Shown: positions 1 through 7,991 of the stretch, one piece after another
How positions within the stretch are numbered: the stretch's first letter is position 1
Layout of the letters: each line of letters opens with the position of its first letter
Assembly: GCF_014873535.1 (NCBI RefSeq)
Contig: NZ_JADBEF010000001.1
Span: 5,518,001 to 5,582,000, forward strand
Direction: 5' to 3'
DNA from: Nonomuraea africana
GTDB taxonomy: Bacteria > Actinomycetota > Actinomycetes > Streptosporangiales > Streptosporangiaceae
DNA length: 64,000 bases
Notes under the pieces: model-generated
Database searches by the model: none
The model's input: only the letters and a program-made list of their open reading frames with translations
What the model was told of the DNA's origin: nothing
Made by a program: the position numbers and the translations under genes

Positions 1-1
1 C

Positions 2-691
2 GCGATCCCGCTCGCGGTGGCGGTGGCCCTGTCGGCGATCGCGATGTACGACAGCGCACCCGCGTCGATGCGCGCCAGCGCCCGCATCGCCGAGCTGGAG
101 GAGGTGGTGCTGATCGTGCCGCAGCTGGCCATGGGCGTCATGGGCGTCCTCGCGATCACCTCCGAGTACGCCACGGGACTCATCAGGACGAGCCTCGCCC
201 TGGTGCCCAGGCGCTGGCCGGTGCTGGCGGCCAAGTCCGTGGTCGTGGGCGGGCTGGGGCTGGTCGTCGGGCCCGTCGTGGTGTTCACCACGTACGTCGT
301 CTCCCGGCGGATGCTGGAGAGCCGCTACCCGATCGCCGACTTCGCCGACCGGCTGCCCACGCTCGTCACCTCCAGCCTCACGGTCGCGGTCTTCGCGCTG
401 CTCGGGCTGGGCCTCGGCGCGGTGCTGCGCTCGGCGGCCGGGGCCATCGCGATCCTGGTGGGGCTGGTCTACGTGATCCCGATGATCGTCGGGAACCTGC
501 CGGAGCCGTGGAGCGAACGGCTCGGCTCGGTGATGATCGGCGCGCTCCCTCGCGAGATCACCGGCGACGACCTCACGTCGTCGGTCTACGGCGCGCTGCT
601 CTCGCCGGTGGCGGCCGCGGTGGTGCTGGCGCTGTACGCGGTGCTACCGCCGGCCGCCGGCCTGCTCCTCCTCCGCGAACGAGACGCCTGA
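2..691 (+). CDS. ABC-2 type transporter permease, 5'-truncated by window edge
   Basis: The reading frame is open from base 2, so the N-terminus lies outside the window. The visible 230 residues are mostly hydrophobic helices: a segment around the MGVMGVLAITSEY motif, another over VLAAKSVVVGGLGLVVGP, two over the middle (VAVFALLGLGLGAVL and AIAILVGLVYVIP), and a C-terminal helix ending LLLRERDA. The ITSEYATGLIRTSL stretch is typical of ABC-2 export permeases that partner a separate ATPase. That ATPase is presumably just upstream, outside the window. Substrate unknown. It converges on rnj. Confidence 0.8.
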   Translation, partial: AIPLAVAVALSAIAMYDSAPASMRASARIAELEEVVLIVPQLAMGVMGVLAITSEYATGLIRTSLALVPRRWPVLAAKSVVVGGLGLVVGPVVVFTTYVVSRRMLESRYPIADFADRLPTLVTSSLTVAVFALLGLGLGAVLRSAAGAIAILVGLVYVIPMIVGNLPEPWSERLGSVMIGALPREITGDDLTSSVYGALLSPVAAAVVLALYAVLPPAAGLLLLRERDA

Positions 692-733
692 CGCCACGCC
701 GTACGGCACCCGCGGCCGTGCCGTCCCTCGCCT

Positions 734-814
734 CGAAGGACCCCAGCCCGAGATCACCCGCGCGGGCCGTGCCGTACCAACCCGAAAGACCCCAGCCCCA
801 GGATCACCCGCGCG
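734..814. repeat. imperfect direct repeat, two copies of about 31 bp
   Basis: Copy 1 is 734-764 and copy 2 is 783-814. They share CGAARGACCCCAGCCC followed by GATCACCCGCGCG, with a few substitutions and a one-base length difference. They lie between the converging ABC permease and rnj genes, and copy 2 is one arm of the rnj terminator hairpin. Confidence 0.75.
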
Positions 815-849
815 ATCGTGCGCACGGGGCCAGGGCGGGGGTCTTTCGA
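783..849 (-). terminator. rnj transcription terminator (long hairpin)
   Basis: CGAAAGACCCC at 783-793 is perfectly complementary to GGGGTCTTTCG at 839-849, just beyond the rnj stop. The 45-nt interior holds further GC-rich complementarity. No clear U-run follows. Copy 1 of the direct repeat (734-740) could pair with the same 839-849 arm, with one G-U, as an alternative fold. Confidence 0.55.
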
Positions 850-854
850 AGGAC

Positions 855-2540
855 TCAGACCTCGACGACCACCGGGATGATCATCGGACGGCGGCGGTAG
901 GTGTCGCTCACCCAGCGCCCCATCGTGCGGCGGACCACACGGCGGATCTGCTGCATGTCGACCACCCCGTCGGCGGCGCTCTGCTCGATCGCCTTCTCCA
1001 GCGCCGGGATGATCTCCTCGAACCGCGTGGAGTCTATGCCCGAACCGCGCGCGTGGATCTCGGGACCCGCGGTGAGCTTGCCGGTGTTGGAGTCGACCAC
1101 CACGACGACCGAGATGAATCCCTCGTCGCCGAGAATGCGCCGGTCCTTCAGCGAGACGTCGGTGATCTCGCCGACCGAGGTGCCGTCGACGTAGACGTAC
1201 CCCGCCTGGACCGCGCCGGTGATCTTCGCGACGCCGTCGACCAGGTCCACCACGACGCCGTCCTCGGCGATCACGATGTGGTCGTCCGGCACGCCGGTCA
1301 GCGCGGCCAGCTTGGCGTGCGCCCGCAGGTGCCGCCACTCGCCGTGCACCGGCATGAAGTTGGACGGCCTGGTCAGGTTCAGGACGTACAGCAGCTCACC
1401 TGCCGCCGCGTGCCCCGACACGTGCACCTTCGCGTTGCCCTTGTGGATGACGCGCGCGCCCCACCTGGTCAGCCCGTTGATGACCTTGTTGACCGCGGTC
1501 TCGTTGCCCGGCACCAGCGAGGAGGCCAGCAGCACGGTGTCGCCGGACGCGATGCGGATCGCGTGGTCGCGGTTGGCCATGCGCGACAGCGCGGCCATCG
1601 GCTCGCCCTGGGAACCGGTGCAGATCAGCAGCACCTCCTCCGGCGGCCACTCCTCGATGTCACGCGAGTCGACGACCAAGCCCGGCGGAATGCGCAGGTA
1701 GCCCAGGTCGCGGGCGACACCCATGTTGCGCACCATCGACCGGCCGACCAGCGCGATCTTGCGGCCGTGCTTCTCCGCCGCGTCGATCACCTGCTGCACG
1801 CGGTGGACGTGGGAGGCGAAGCTCGCCACGATCACCCGCTTGGACGAGGTGCGGATCACCTCGTCGACGACGGGGCCGATCTCCCGCTCCGAGGTGACGA
1901 ACCCGGCCACCTCGGCGTTGGTCGAGTCGGACATCAGCAGGTCGACGCCCTCGGAGCCGAGCCTGGCGAACCCGCCGAGGTCGGTGAGCCGCCCGTCGCT
2001 GGGCAGCTGGTCCATCTTGAAGTCACCGGTGTGCAGGACGATGCCCGCCGGGGTCCTGATCGCGACCGCGAGCGCGTCGGGGATCGAGTGGTTGACCGCG
2101 AAGAACTCGCACTCGAACGGCCCGAAGTGGTGCCGGTCCCCCTCGACGACGAGCCGCTTCTCCGGCTGGATGCGGTGCTCGGTGAGCTTGGCCTCGATGA
2201 AGGCCAGCGTCAGCTTCGACCCGACGAGCGGGATGTCGCGCCGCTCCCGCAGGAGGTACGGCACGGCGCCGATGTGGTCCTCGTGGCCGTGCGTCAGGAT
2301 CAGCGCCTCGACGTCGTCGAGCCTGCCCCTGATGTACTCGAAGTCGGGCAGGATCAGGTCGACGCCCGGCTGGTCGGACTCGGGGAACAGCACCCCGCAG
2401 TCGACGATGAGCAGCCGGCCTTCGTACTCGAAGACCGCCATGTTCCTGCCGATCTCGCCCAGGCCGCCGAGCGCCACGATGCGCAGCCCGCCATCGGGCA
2501 GTGGCGGCGGGGGGCCGAGTTCCGGATGCGGATGGCTCAT
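855..2540 (-). CDS. rnj: ribonuclease J
   Basis: 561-residue metallo-beta-lactamase/beta-CASP ribonuclease, combining 5'-3' exo- and endonuclease activity in mRNA decay and rRNA processing. The metal-binding motif HGHEDH is at residues 84-89. GSQGEPMAALSRMA and the HVSGHAAAGELLYVLNL region (beta-CASP and the last metal His) are intact, as is the C-terminal domain ending RRRPMIIPVVVEV. Length is normal for a single actinobacterial RNase J. It lies downstream of dapA on the same strand with a 59-nt gap, the usual actinobacterial order. The ATG start gives MSHPHPELG, a typical short N-terminal tail. Confidence 0.97.
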   Translation of the reverse strand: MSHPHPELGPPPPLPDGGLRIVALGGLGEIGRNMAVFEYEGRLLIVDCGVLFPESDQPGVDLILPDFEYIRGRLDDVEALILTHGHEDHIGAVPYLLRERRDIPLVGSKLTLAFIEAKLTEHRIQPEKRLVVEGDRHHFGPFECEFFAVNHSIPDALAVAIRTPAGIVLHTGDFKMDQLPSDGRLTDLGGFARLGSEGVDLLMSDSTNAEVAGFVTSEREIGPVVDEVIRTSSKRVIVASFASHVHRVQQVIDAAEKHGRKIALVGRSMVRNMGVARDLGYLRIPPGLVVDSRDIEEWPPEEVLLICTGSQGEPMAALSRMANRDHAIRIASGDTVLLASSLVPGNETAVNKVINGLTRWGARVIHKGNAKVHVSGHAAAGELLYVLNLTRPSNFMPVHGEWRHLRAHAKLAALTGVPDDHIVIAEDGVVVDLVDGVAKITGAVQAGYVYVDGTSVGEITDVSLKDRRILGDEGFISVVVVVDSNTGKLTAGPEIHARGSGIDSTRFEEIIPALEKAIEQSAADGVVDMQQIRRVVRRTMGRWVSDTYRRRPMIIPVVVEV

Positions 2541-2599
2541 GCGGCGCCCCCATACCGGTCAGATCGTGTTCTCAATATCTCCGTTCCTCCCCGTTTTCA

Positions 2600-3514
2600 T
2601 CAGTCAGCCAACTTCACCCCGCCGGCCACGAGGCACGCCCGCAGCTCGGCGATCTGTCCTTCGGTGGCCTCCACCAGCGGAGGCCGCATCGGGCCGACAG
2701 GCCGGCCCATCAGCTTCAGCGCCGCCTTCGCCATGATCGCGCCACCCGCGCGGTTCATGACCCCGTCGACCACGGGCAGCAGCTGCCGGTGCACGGCGGT
2801 CGCCTGCGCGACGTCGCCCGCCCGGTACAGCTCGATCATCCTGGCCAGCTCCGCGCCGACCACGTGGCCGACGACGCTGACGAACCCCGCCGCGCCCACC
2901 GACAACCACGGCAGGTTGAGCGCGTCGTCGCCCGAGTAGAACACCAGGTCGGTCGCCGTCATCACCATGGAGCCCGCGAACAGGTCGCCCTTGGCGTCCT
3001 TCACGGCCACGATCCGGTCGTGCTGGGCCAGCCTGATCAGCGTCTCGGTCTGGATCGGCACGCCACTTCGACCGGGAATGTCATAGAGCATGACGGGCAG
3101 CCCCGTCACGTCGGCCACGGCCGCGAAGTGCCGGTAAAGGCCCTCCTGCGGGGGCTTGTTGTAGTACGGCGTCACCACGAGCAGCCCGTGCGCGCCCGCG
3201 CGAGCGGCCTGCCTGGCCAGTTCGATGCTGTGGTGCGTGTCGTTCGTCCCCACGCCCGCGACGACGGTGGCCCGGTCGCCGACCGCCTCCAGCACGACCC
3301 GCAGCAGGCGCTCCTTCTCGGCGTCGCTGGTGGTCGGGGACTCCCCCGTCGTGCCGCTCACGATCAGACCGTCGTTGCGCTGCTCGTCCACCAGGTAGGT
3401 GGCGAGTTCGCGCGCGTTGTCGTAATCGACGGCGCCGTCGTCCGTGAACGGCGTGACCATGGCGGTCAGCATGCGCCCGAAGGGAGCTTCGGAGGTTCGA
3501 GTGGGCGATCCCAT
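2600..3514 (-). CDS. dapA: 4-hydroxy-tetrahydrodipicolinate synthase
   Basis: 304 residues, full length. It condenses pyruvate with aspartate semialdehyde, the first committed step of diaminopimelate/lysine synthesis. Visible are the pyruvate-binding GTTGE (54-58), the catalytic Tyr144 in YDIPGRSG and the Schiff-base Lys172 in VKDAKGD. It is followed by rnj. dapB lies about 18 kb away (21090-21827), although in many actinobacteria dapB, thyX, dapA and rnj are contiguous. The start ATG has no strong Shine-Dalgarno; GSPTRTSEAPFG is a normal N-terminus. Confidence 0.97.
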   Translation of the reverse strand: MGSPTRTSEAPFGRMLTAMVTPFTDDGAVDYDNARELATYLVDEQRNDGLIVSGTTGESPTTSDAEKERLLRVVLEAVGDRATVVAGVGTNDTHHSIELARQAARAGAHGLLVVTPYYNKPPQEGLYRHFAAVADVTGLPVMLYDIPGRSGVPIQTETLIRLAQHDRIVAVKDAKGDLFAGSMVMTATDLVFYSGDDALNLPWLSVGAAGFVSVVGHVVGAELARMIELYRAGDVAQATAVHRQLLPVVDGVMNRAGGAIMAKAALKLMGRPVGPMRPPLVEATEGQIAELRACLVAGGVKLAD

Positions 3515-3898
3515 AGTGCGAACGCTACCCGGATTCCCCTACCTCCCGAACCCCGCCACCCCCATAACGCCATTTCCGGGCCTTATCACGCCGCTTTCCG
3601 CTCCAGAAACCCCTGCCGTACGGCGGGCACCCGCGCCCCTCACCTAGAGCGCACCCGCGGTCGCAGAGCGTCACGAATGACCCGGGGCATGGAAGAGGTC
3701 GCCGATATGTGCTCGGGGGTACACACATCGACGACCTCTATCGAAGAATCGCAGCCCCTTACGCCCGCGTTACAGAGTTCCCGGAATATTTTTACGACCC
3801 TCCAAAGTTGGAGCTCCAATTCCGCTCGATGACGGTGGGTTACCTGCCGAATACGGCAACATGGGGCAACGCCTCACAGCAACCTCAGGGATGGACTA
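3515..3898. promoter_or_regulatory. divergent intergenic region of dapA and the GntR gene, with palindrome
   Basis: This 384-nt non-coding stretch separates divergent dapA and the GntR/UTRA gene and must hold both promoters. The clearest element is the perfect 12-bp palindrome TTGGAGCTCCAA at 3808-3819, 79 bp upstream of the GntR start, in a locally AT-richer patch (GGAATATTTTTACG at 3783-3796). It is a plausible GntR operator. No tRNA, ORF or riboswitch-like structure was recognised. Confidence 0.5.
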
Positions 3899-4621
3899 GT
3901 GGCAAGTTCCGATCCGGTCTACCTGCGCGTCGTCGAAGACATTCGGCGGCAGATCAACGACGGCACCCTTCCCCCCGGCGCGCCGATCCCCTCACGCGCG
4001 CAGCTCACCCGCAAGTATCAGGTCGGCGAGACCGCCGCCCGCCACGCGCTGCGCGTACTGGCGGGCGAAGGGCTCATCTTCGGCCGGGTGGGTTCGGGGC
4101 ACTACGTCAGGGACCGTCCCGACCTCGCTCCCCTGCATCGATGGCGCTTCCACGACCATCAGGCCCCGTTCGCCGCCGACCTGCACAGCCAGGGCCGCCG
4201 CGTGACCTGGGACTGGCACAGCGAACCCGTCGAAGCCACGGCCGACATCGCCCAGCGCCTGCGTGTGGAGGAGTCGGCCACCCTCACCCGAACCCACTAC
4301 GTGTTCCGCGGCGACGGAAAGCCCCTCCAGCTCGCCACCTCCTACGAGCCGCTGGAGTTCGCCCCGCACTCCGACGAGGAGCGGCGCAGCCTCATCGGCC
4401 GCCTGTCCTCCTACGGGATCAAGGTGACCGAGATCGTGGAGAGCGTGCACACCCGCGTGCCGCGCCCCGCCGAGATCGACGCCCTCGACCTGGCGGCGGG
4501 CGTGCACGTGCTGCATCTCAAACGGACGCACTGGGCGGGCGAGCGTCCGGTGGAAACGAGCGACATCGTCGTTCCAGGCGACCGCTTTGAAATCGTCTAC
4601 AGCATGCCCGTCCACCTCTAA
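3899..4621 (+). CDS. GntR-family (HutC/UTRA) transcriptional regulator
   Basis: 240 residues with a GTG start. Residues 1-73 are a GntR winged helix-turn-helix (VYLRVVEDIRRQI, then SRAQLTRKYQVGETAARHAL and GLIFGRVGSGHYV). Residues 85-235 match the UTRA effector domain of HutC-subfamily regulators (RLRVEESATLTRTHYVF, then VHVLHLKRTHW near the end). Such proteins repress sugar, amino-acid or conjugal-transfer genes and release DNA on binding a small ligand. The neighbours do not reveal the ligand. The palindrome at 3808-3819 suggests autoregulation. Confidence 0.88.
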   Translation: MASSDPVYLRVVEDIRRQINDGTLPPGAPIPSRAQLTRKYQVGETAARHALRVLAGEGLIFGRVGSGHYVRDRPDLAPLHRWRFHDHQAPFAADLHSQGRRVTWDWHSEPVEATADIAQRLRVEESATLTRTHYVFRGDGKPLQLATSYEPLEFAPHSDEERRSLIGRLSSYGIKVTEIVESVHTRVPRPAEIDALDLAAGVHVLHLKRTHWAGERPVETSDIVVPGDRFEIVYSMPVHL

Positions 4622-4796
4622 ACCCGCACGAACCCCTTTTCAGCCCACCCGGGCGGCGCCGCCTCGCGCCGCCCGGCCGCGAATCCACCTCCCTGCGAAC
4701 GAGCCTCTCCGCCGGCCGCGAGCCGGCTCCCCCTCCGCCCCGGATTTGTCGGTGCCCGTTGATACAACCGGCAAGGTGCCGATCCGGAGGTGTCCA

Positions 4797-5561
4797 TTGC
4801 GAGTCAAGGACCTGCCCGCCGCCGACCGCCCCCGCGAGCGCCTGCTCGCCAGCGGTGCGGGAGCGCTGGCCGACAGGGAGCTCCTCGCCCTCCTCCTGGG
4901 CCAGGGCACCAGAGGCAGCGACGCGGTCGACCTGGCCGCCCAGCTCATCGAGCACTGCGGCGACCTGGGCGAACTGGCCCGCTCCGACGCCCACCGCCTG
5001 CTCGCCGTCCGCGGTGTCGGCCCCGCCAAGGCCGCCCGCATCGCCGCCGCCTTCCATCTCGTACGGCGAGCGCAGGAGGGCCCGGCCAGGGCCCGGATCA
5101 CCTCGTCGAGCGAGCTGGCCACCCAGGCCGCCCCGTTCCTGCGCGGACACCCCCGCGAACGCCTCGTGGTCATCGTCTGCGATCCGCGCGGCGCCGTCCT
5201 GCGCCGCGCCCTGATGACCGAGGGCGGCGCCGACCACACCCCGGCCCCGATCCGCGAGATCATCACCACCGTCCTCACCTCGGGCGGCGCGGCGTTCGGC
5301 GTCGCGCACAACCACCCGAGCGGCTCCCTCGACCCGAGCGAGGCCGACCTCGCCACCACGCACCGCCTGGCCGAGGCCGCCGAAACGGTGGGCCTGCGCT
5401 TCCTCGACCACGTGATCGTCACCGACACCGCCTGGCGCCGCATCCCCCACACCTCAGCAGGCCACCCAGAGTCCGCAATCCCCTCCCCCGTCGTACCTTC
5501 GTCTCCGAACCCCACCGACACCCGCCCTCGCCGACCACCAAAGCGTCGAACCGACCCCTGA
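4797..5561 (+). CDS. radC: RadC-family JAB/JAMM-domain protein
   Basis: 254 residues using a TTG start at 4797, chosen because GGAGG sits at 4786-4790 and the protein then begins MRVKDLPAADRPRERLL, the family's usual N-terminus. A longer frame upstream is non-homologous. A helix-hairpin-helix (RGVGPAKAARIAAAF, about 72-86) precedes the JAMM metalloprotease-like domain with H171-N-H173-P and D184. Despite its historical name the family's role in DNA repair is doubtful; many members sit in mobile regions. The C-terminal 35 residues are proline/arginine-rich and unconserved. Confidence 0.93.
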   Translation: MRVKDLPAADRPRERLLASGAGALADRELLALLLGQGTRGSDAVDLAAQLIEHCGDLGELARSDAHRLLAVRGVGPAKAARIAAAFHLVRRAQEGPARARITSSSELATQAAPFLRGHPRERLVVIVCDPRGAVLRRALMTEGGADHTPAPIREIITTVLTSGGAAFGVAHNHPSGSLDPSEADLATTHRLAEAAETVGLRFLDHVIVTDTAWRRIPHTSAGHPESAIPSPVVPSSPNPTDTRPRRPPKRRTDP

Positions 5562-5588
5562 GGACCGCAGGCTCGCCGTGACGGCAGA

Positions 5589-5619
5589 CGGCCCCGCTCT
5601 GCCACAAAGAGCGGGGCCG
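5589..5619 (+). terminator. radC terminator hairpin
   Basis: Perfect 12-bp stem (5589-5600 with 5608-5619) around the loop GCCACAA, 27 nt after the radC stop. It has no T-tract, as is common in high-GC actinobacteria. Confidence 0.75.
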
Positions 5620-5639
5620 CCACTCCAGCCAAGGGGGTA

Positions 5640-6455
5640 AGGGGCTCCCCGACTGGAAGCTGTGGAACCTTGCCAGACACCCAAACGACACCAGCGCTCA
5701 ACATCGAGAGCAGACGCCCGGCGAGCCTCCGACTCGCATCCCCAGTCACACGGAGACCCGCCGGGCGTCCATTTTCTAGACGGTTCTCAGCTCCACCCGG
5801 AGGAGCGACCCCGTCTATCCAGCGAAAGCTTCCGCGCTGCGCAGAGCGGAAGCTCCACACCTCCGCTCCCTCCGGCGGGCCGGGCAATGCCCGCCGGAGG
5901 GACGGCTCCGCAGGCAGGCTGGGATGAGAATGCCTGCGAAGGCAGAGCGCCCCGTCGCTGGTCAGCGATCACGGTGGGCGCCACGTTCGTGCCACTCCCC
6001 AACCATCGGCACCCACCAGCCCCACGTCTGCGAGCCCGACCGATGCCGGGCGATCCGCGCGGCGGCGCGCGCTTTCCAGCGGGTCTGCCCGCTCCTCAGA
6101 ACGGCCCGCCAACCCGCGATCCTGCGCATCACGATCACCGCGCCGCCCCTTCGAGCAGAAGCCACCACAACGGCTCCGTCTCGGCACGTCGCAGCCATGG
6201 AGACTCGTGCACCACCGTCGCTCCTGCCCCTCTGCTCGTGCGCCGGATGAACATCAACCCTCCCGCGTGACACAGCTCGTACGACACAGGCAGGCACTCG
6301 CACGTGTGCGCCCGCACTCGTACTCGATCAGCTCTGGGCGTCGCCAACGCCCAATCGATCGGTACATACGTGTCGACCAAGCCAGAGACGTGCCGAGTGA
6401 TGCACTGCTCTTGCACCAGGTCCCGATCACCGCCATCCACAGATGAAATATACGT
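5640..6455. other. non-coding, hairpin-rich region without a supportable gene
   Basis: About 0.8 kb in which no frame shows a recognisable protein or a start with a ribosome-binding site. It contains three further inverted repeats: 5713-5723/5759-5769 (11-bp arms enclosing a nested CTCCG/CGGAG pair at 5727-5731 and 5751-5755, followed by CATTTTCT), 5827-5835/5846-5854 (9 bp), and 5868-5880/5889-5901 (13 bp, loop CGGGCAAT). Minus-strand frames near 5962-6470 are rich in Arg/Cys/Trp and look like antisense noise. It could be a decayed element or a structured RNA locus. Confidence 0.5.
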
Positions 6456-6476
6456 CTGCTTGTATCTCACCGTCTA
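6456..6476 (+). promoter_or_regulatory. candidate operator shared by the two tandem-wHTH genes (copy 1)
   Basis: CTGCTTGTATC, four variable bases, then CGTCTA. The same 21-bp element recurs at 7070-7090 in front of the second paralog with 18 of 21 positions identical. It lies 75 bp upstream of the 6551 start. Confidence 0.6.
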
Positions 6477-6550
6477 GTCAGGCGCGAACATTGGCCTATA
6501 CAGGCAGAGCGTTATGCAGAGCCTAGTACCCGTTCGCCTAGCTTTCGTAT

Positions 6551-7027
6551 GTGCTCGACTACGACGGAGACACCCACCTCTATCTACAGATCGCCGAGAT
6601 CATGAGGCAGCGGATCGACGGCCTCGCCGCCGGTCATCCGGTGCCGAGCGAGGCCGACATCCAGAAGGAGTTCGGCGTGGCGAGGACCACGGCCCGTCGG
6701 GCCATCCACGTCCTGCGCGAAGAAGGGCTCATCTACACGGTCCAGGGCGAGGGAACGTTCGTCGGCCATCCAGGAGAAGCGCCACGCAGCCCACGCAAGA
6801 CCCCGCTCTTCCGGCAGATCGCGGGCGACATCGAGCAACGGATCAGGACGGGACAACTCCAGCCCCGCCGCCCCATTCCGGGCGAGTCCACTCTGGTACA
6901 GGAGTACGAAGTGGCCCGCGAGACCGTACGGCGGGCCATGGCGCTGCTGCGGGAGCAGGGCTGGATCTATACGGTGCCGGCCCGTGGCAGCTTCGTCTCA
7001 CCTAAAGAGTCGTGGCCCCAGGCCTGA
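6551..7027 (+). CDS. tandem GntR winged-helix protein (two DNA-binding domains, no effector domain)
   Basis: 158 residues built of two GntR-type winged helices and nothing else. Domain 1 (about 8-72) has LYLQIAEIMRQRI, VPSEADIQKEFGVARTTARR and GLIYTVQGEGTFV. Domain 2 (about 85-150) repeats the pattern with LFRQIAGDIEQRI, IPGESTLVQEYEVARETVRR and GWIYTVPARGSFV. Ordinary GntR regulators have one such domain and a ligand-binding partner; here the effector domain is replaced by a second reader head. It is followed by a paralog of the same design. The 3' end lies in an exact 32-bp tandem duplication. Confidence 0.85.
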   Translation: MLDYDGDTHLYLQIAEIMRQRIDGLAAGHPVPSEADIQKEFGVARTTARRAIHVLREEGLIYTVQGEGTFVGHPGEAPRSPRKTPLFRQIAGDIEQRIRTGQLQPRRPIPGESTLVQEYEVARETVRRAMALLREQGWIYTVPARGSFVSPKESWPQA

Positions 7028-7061
7028 ATTCACCTAAAGAGTCGTGGCCCCAGGCCTGAAT
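6998..7061. repeat. perfect tandem duplication, 2 x 32 bp
   Basis: 6998-7029 and 7030-7061 are identical over 32 bp. Copy 1 contains the last nine codons and TGA stop of the upstream tandem-wHTH gene; copy 2 is non-coding and abuts the promoter of the next gene. The absence of any mismatch indicates a recent replication-slippage event. Confidence 0.95.
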
Positions 7062-7069
7062 CCGCTCCA

Positions 7070-7096
7070 CTGCTTGTATCGCCACGTCTAAGATAC
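7070..7096 (+). promoter_or_regulatory. candidate operator/promoter of second tandem-wHTH gene (copy 2)
   Basis: 7070-7090 repeats the 6456-6476 element. Its GTATC (7076-7080) pairs as an inverted repeat with GATAC at 7092-7096. The start codon follows 4 nt later, so a regulator bound here would block expression directly, and the transcript may be nearly leaderless. Confidence 0.6.
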
Positions 7097-7100
7097 GTTC

Positions 7101-7580
7101 ATGCTCGACCGAGACGGCCCCATACCGCTCTACCGGCAGATCGCGGAACGCATCCGTGAGCGAATCCTCAGCGGCGCACTCAAGCCTGGCGATCCCGTCC
7201 TCAGCGAGGCCGAGATCGAGGCCGAGTTCGACGTCGCTCGCGCGACAGCTCGACGGGTCGCGCGGCAGCTCAGGGATTGGGGGTTGGTCCATACCGTGCA
7301 GGGCGAGGGCACCTATGTCGGGGAGCCTGGCGTGCCGCGCAACCGCCGGGGCACGCCGAAGTACCACATGATCGCCGAGGAGATCGGCAGGCGGATCCAC
7401 AACCACGAGTTCCTCCCCAACCGACCGATCCCCAGTGAGAAAGAGCTCATGCGTGAGTACGGCGTCGCCAAGGTGACCGCGCGGGAGGCCGTCGCGCGCC
7501 TTCGCGAGCAGGGGCTGGTCTTCACCGTGCCCTATCGGGGCAGCTACGTCTCTCCACGGGGGTCGACGTCAGCTCCCTGA
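7101..7580 (+). CDS. tandem GntR winged-helix protein, paralog of preceding gene
   Basis: 159 residues with the same two-domain plan. Domain 1: LYRQIAERIRERI, VLSEAEIEAEFDVARATARR, GLVHTVQGEGTYVG. Domain 2: MIAEEIGRRIHNHEF, IPSEKELMREYGVAKVTARE, GLVFTVPYRGSYVSP. It probably arose by gene duplication with 6551-7027. It has no ligand domain. Its 3' end overlaps the convergent ASCH gene by 37 nt. The shared upstream motif suggests auto- or cross-regulation. Confidence 0.85.
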   Translation: MLDRDGPIPLYRQIAERIRERILSGALKPGDPVLSEAEIEAEFDVARATARRVARQLRDWGLVHTVQGEGTYVGEPGVPRNRRGTPKYHMIAEEIGRRIHNHEFLPNRPIPSEKELMREYGVAKVTAREAVARLREQGLVFTVPYRGSYVSPRGSTSAP

Positions 7581-7975
7581 GAGCCGGCCAAGCGGAAGGA
7601 GACGCAGACGACGTCCGTGGTGTCGTCGACGTCGTAGCCCAGTCCGTTCCAGAAGCGGCGGTGGCTGGTCGCCCAGTGTTCCACCGAGCGGTAGCCCTCC
7701 CCCTCCGAGTCCGCGAACTCCCACGTCACCGAGTCGAACGGCACCACCTCGACCGCCGTCACCTCGATCACCGCGATCCGTGCCCGGTCGTCGTCGACCA
7801 GAGCGAGCCGTTCGCCGACCCGCTCCGGTTCCTCGCCCTCCGCCCGGTAGTCGTGCTCCAGCAACCCGGCCGTGCCGGTCTTGGCGCCGGACAGCACCAG
7901 GCCGTTCAGCTCGGCGCACAGCTCACCCGGTGTTCCGAGCTCCAGAATCCGGAGCCCGTCGATCCGTCCCCACAT
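7544..7975 (-). CDS. ASCH-domain protein
   Basis: 143 residues. GELCAELNGLVLSGAKTGTAGLL, the EEPERVGERLALVDDD run, then AVIEVTAVEVVPFDSVTWEFADSEGEG and VCVSFRL form the PUA-like beta-barrel of the ASCH superfamily, thought to bind RNA or modified nucleosides; some members are amidohydrolases of N4-acetylcytidine. The family's conserved Lys in the SGAKTGTA segment is present. The gene overlaps the end of the convergent regulator. No operon partner is evident. Confidence 0.85.
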   Translation of the reverse strand: MWGRIDGLRILELGTPGELCAELNGLVLSGAKTGTAGLLEHDYRAEGEEPERVGERLALVDDDRARIAVIEVTAVEVVPFDSVTWEFADSEGEGYRSVEHWATSHRRFWNGLGYDVDDTTDVVCVSFRLAGSQGADVDPRGET

Positions 7976-7991
7976 GAGCCGAAAGGGTACG

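Noticed and set aside
1053..2939. Long plus-strand open frame opposite rnj and dapA
   Set aside because: Antisense shadow of high-GC third-position bias. Its translation is rich in Asp/Val/Arg/His and matches no family, while rnj and dapA on the other strand carry all catalytic motifs.
5962..6470. Possible small minus-strand proteins (60-113 codons)
   Set aside because: No RBS, odd composition (Arg, Cys, Trp), overlapping one another in different frames, and no recognisable domain.
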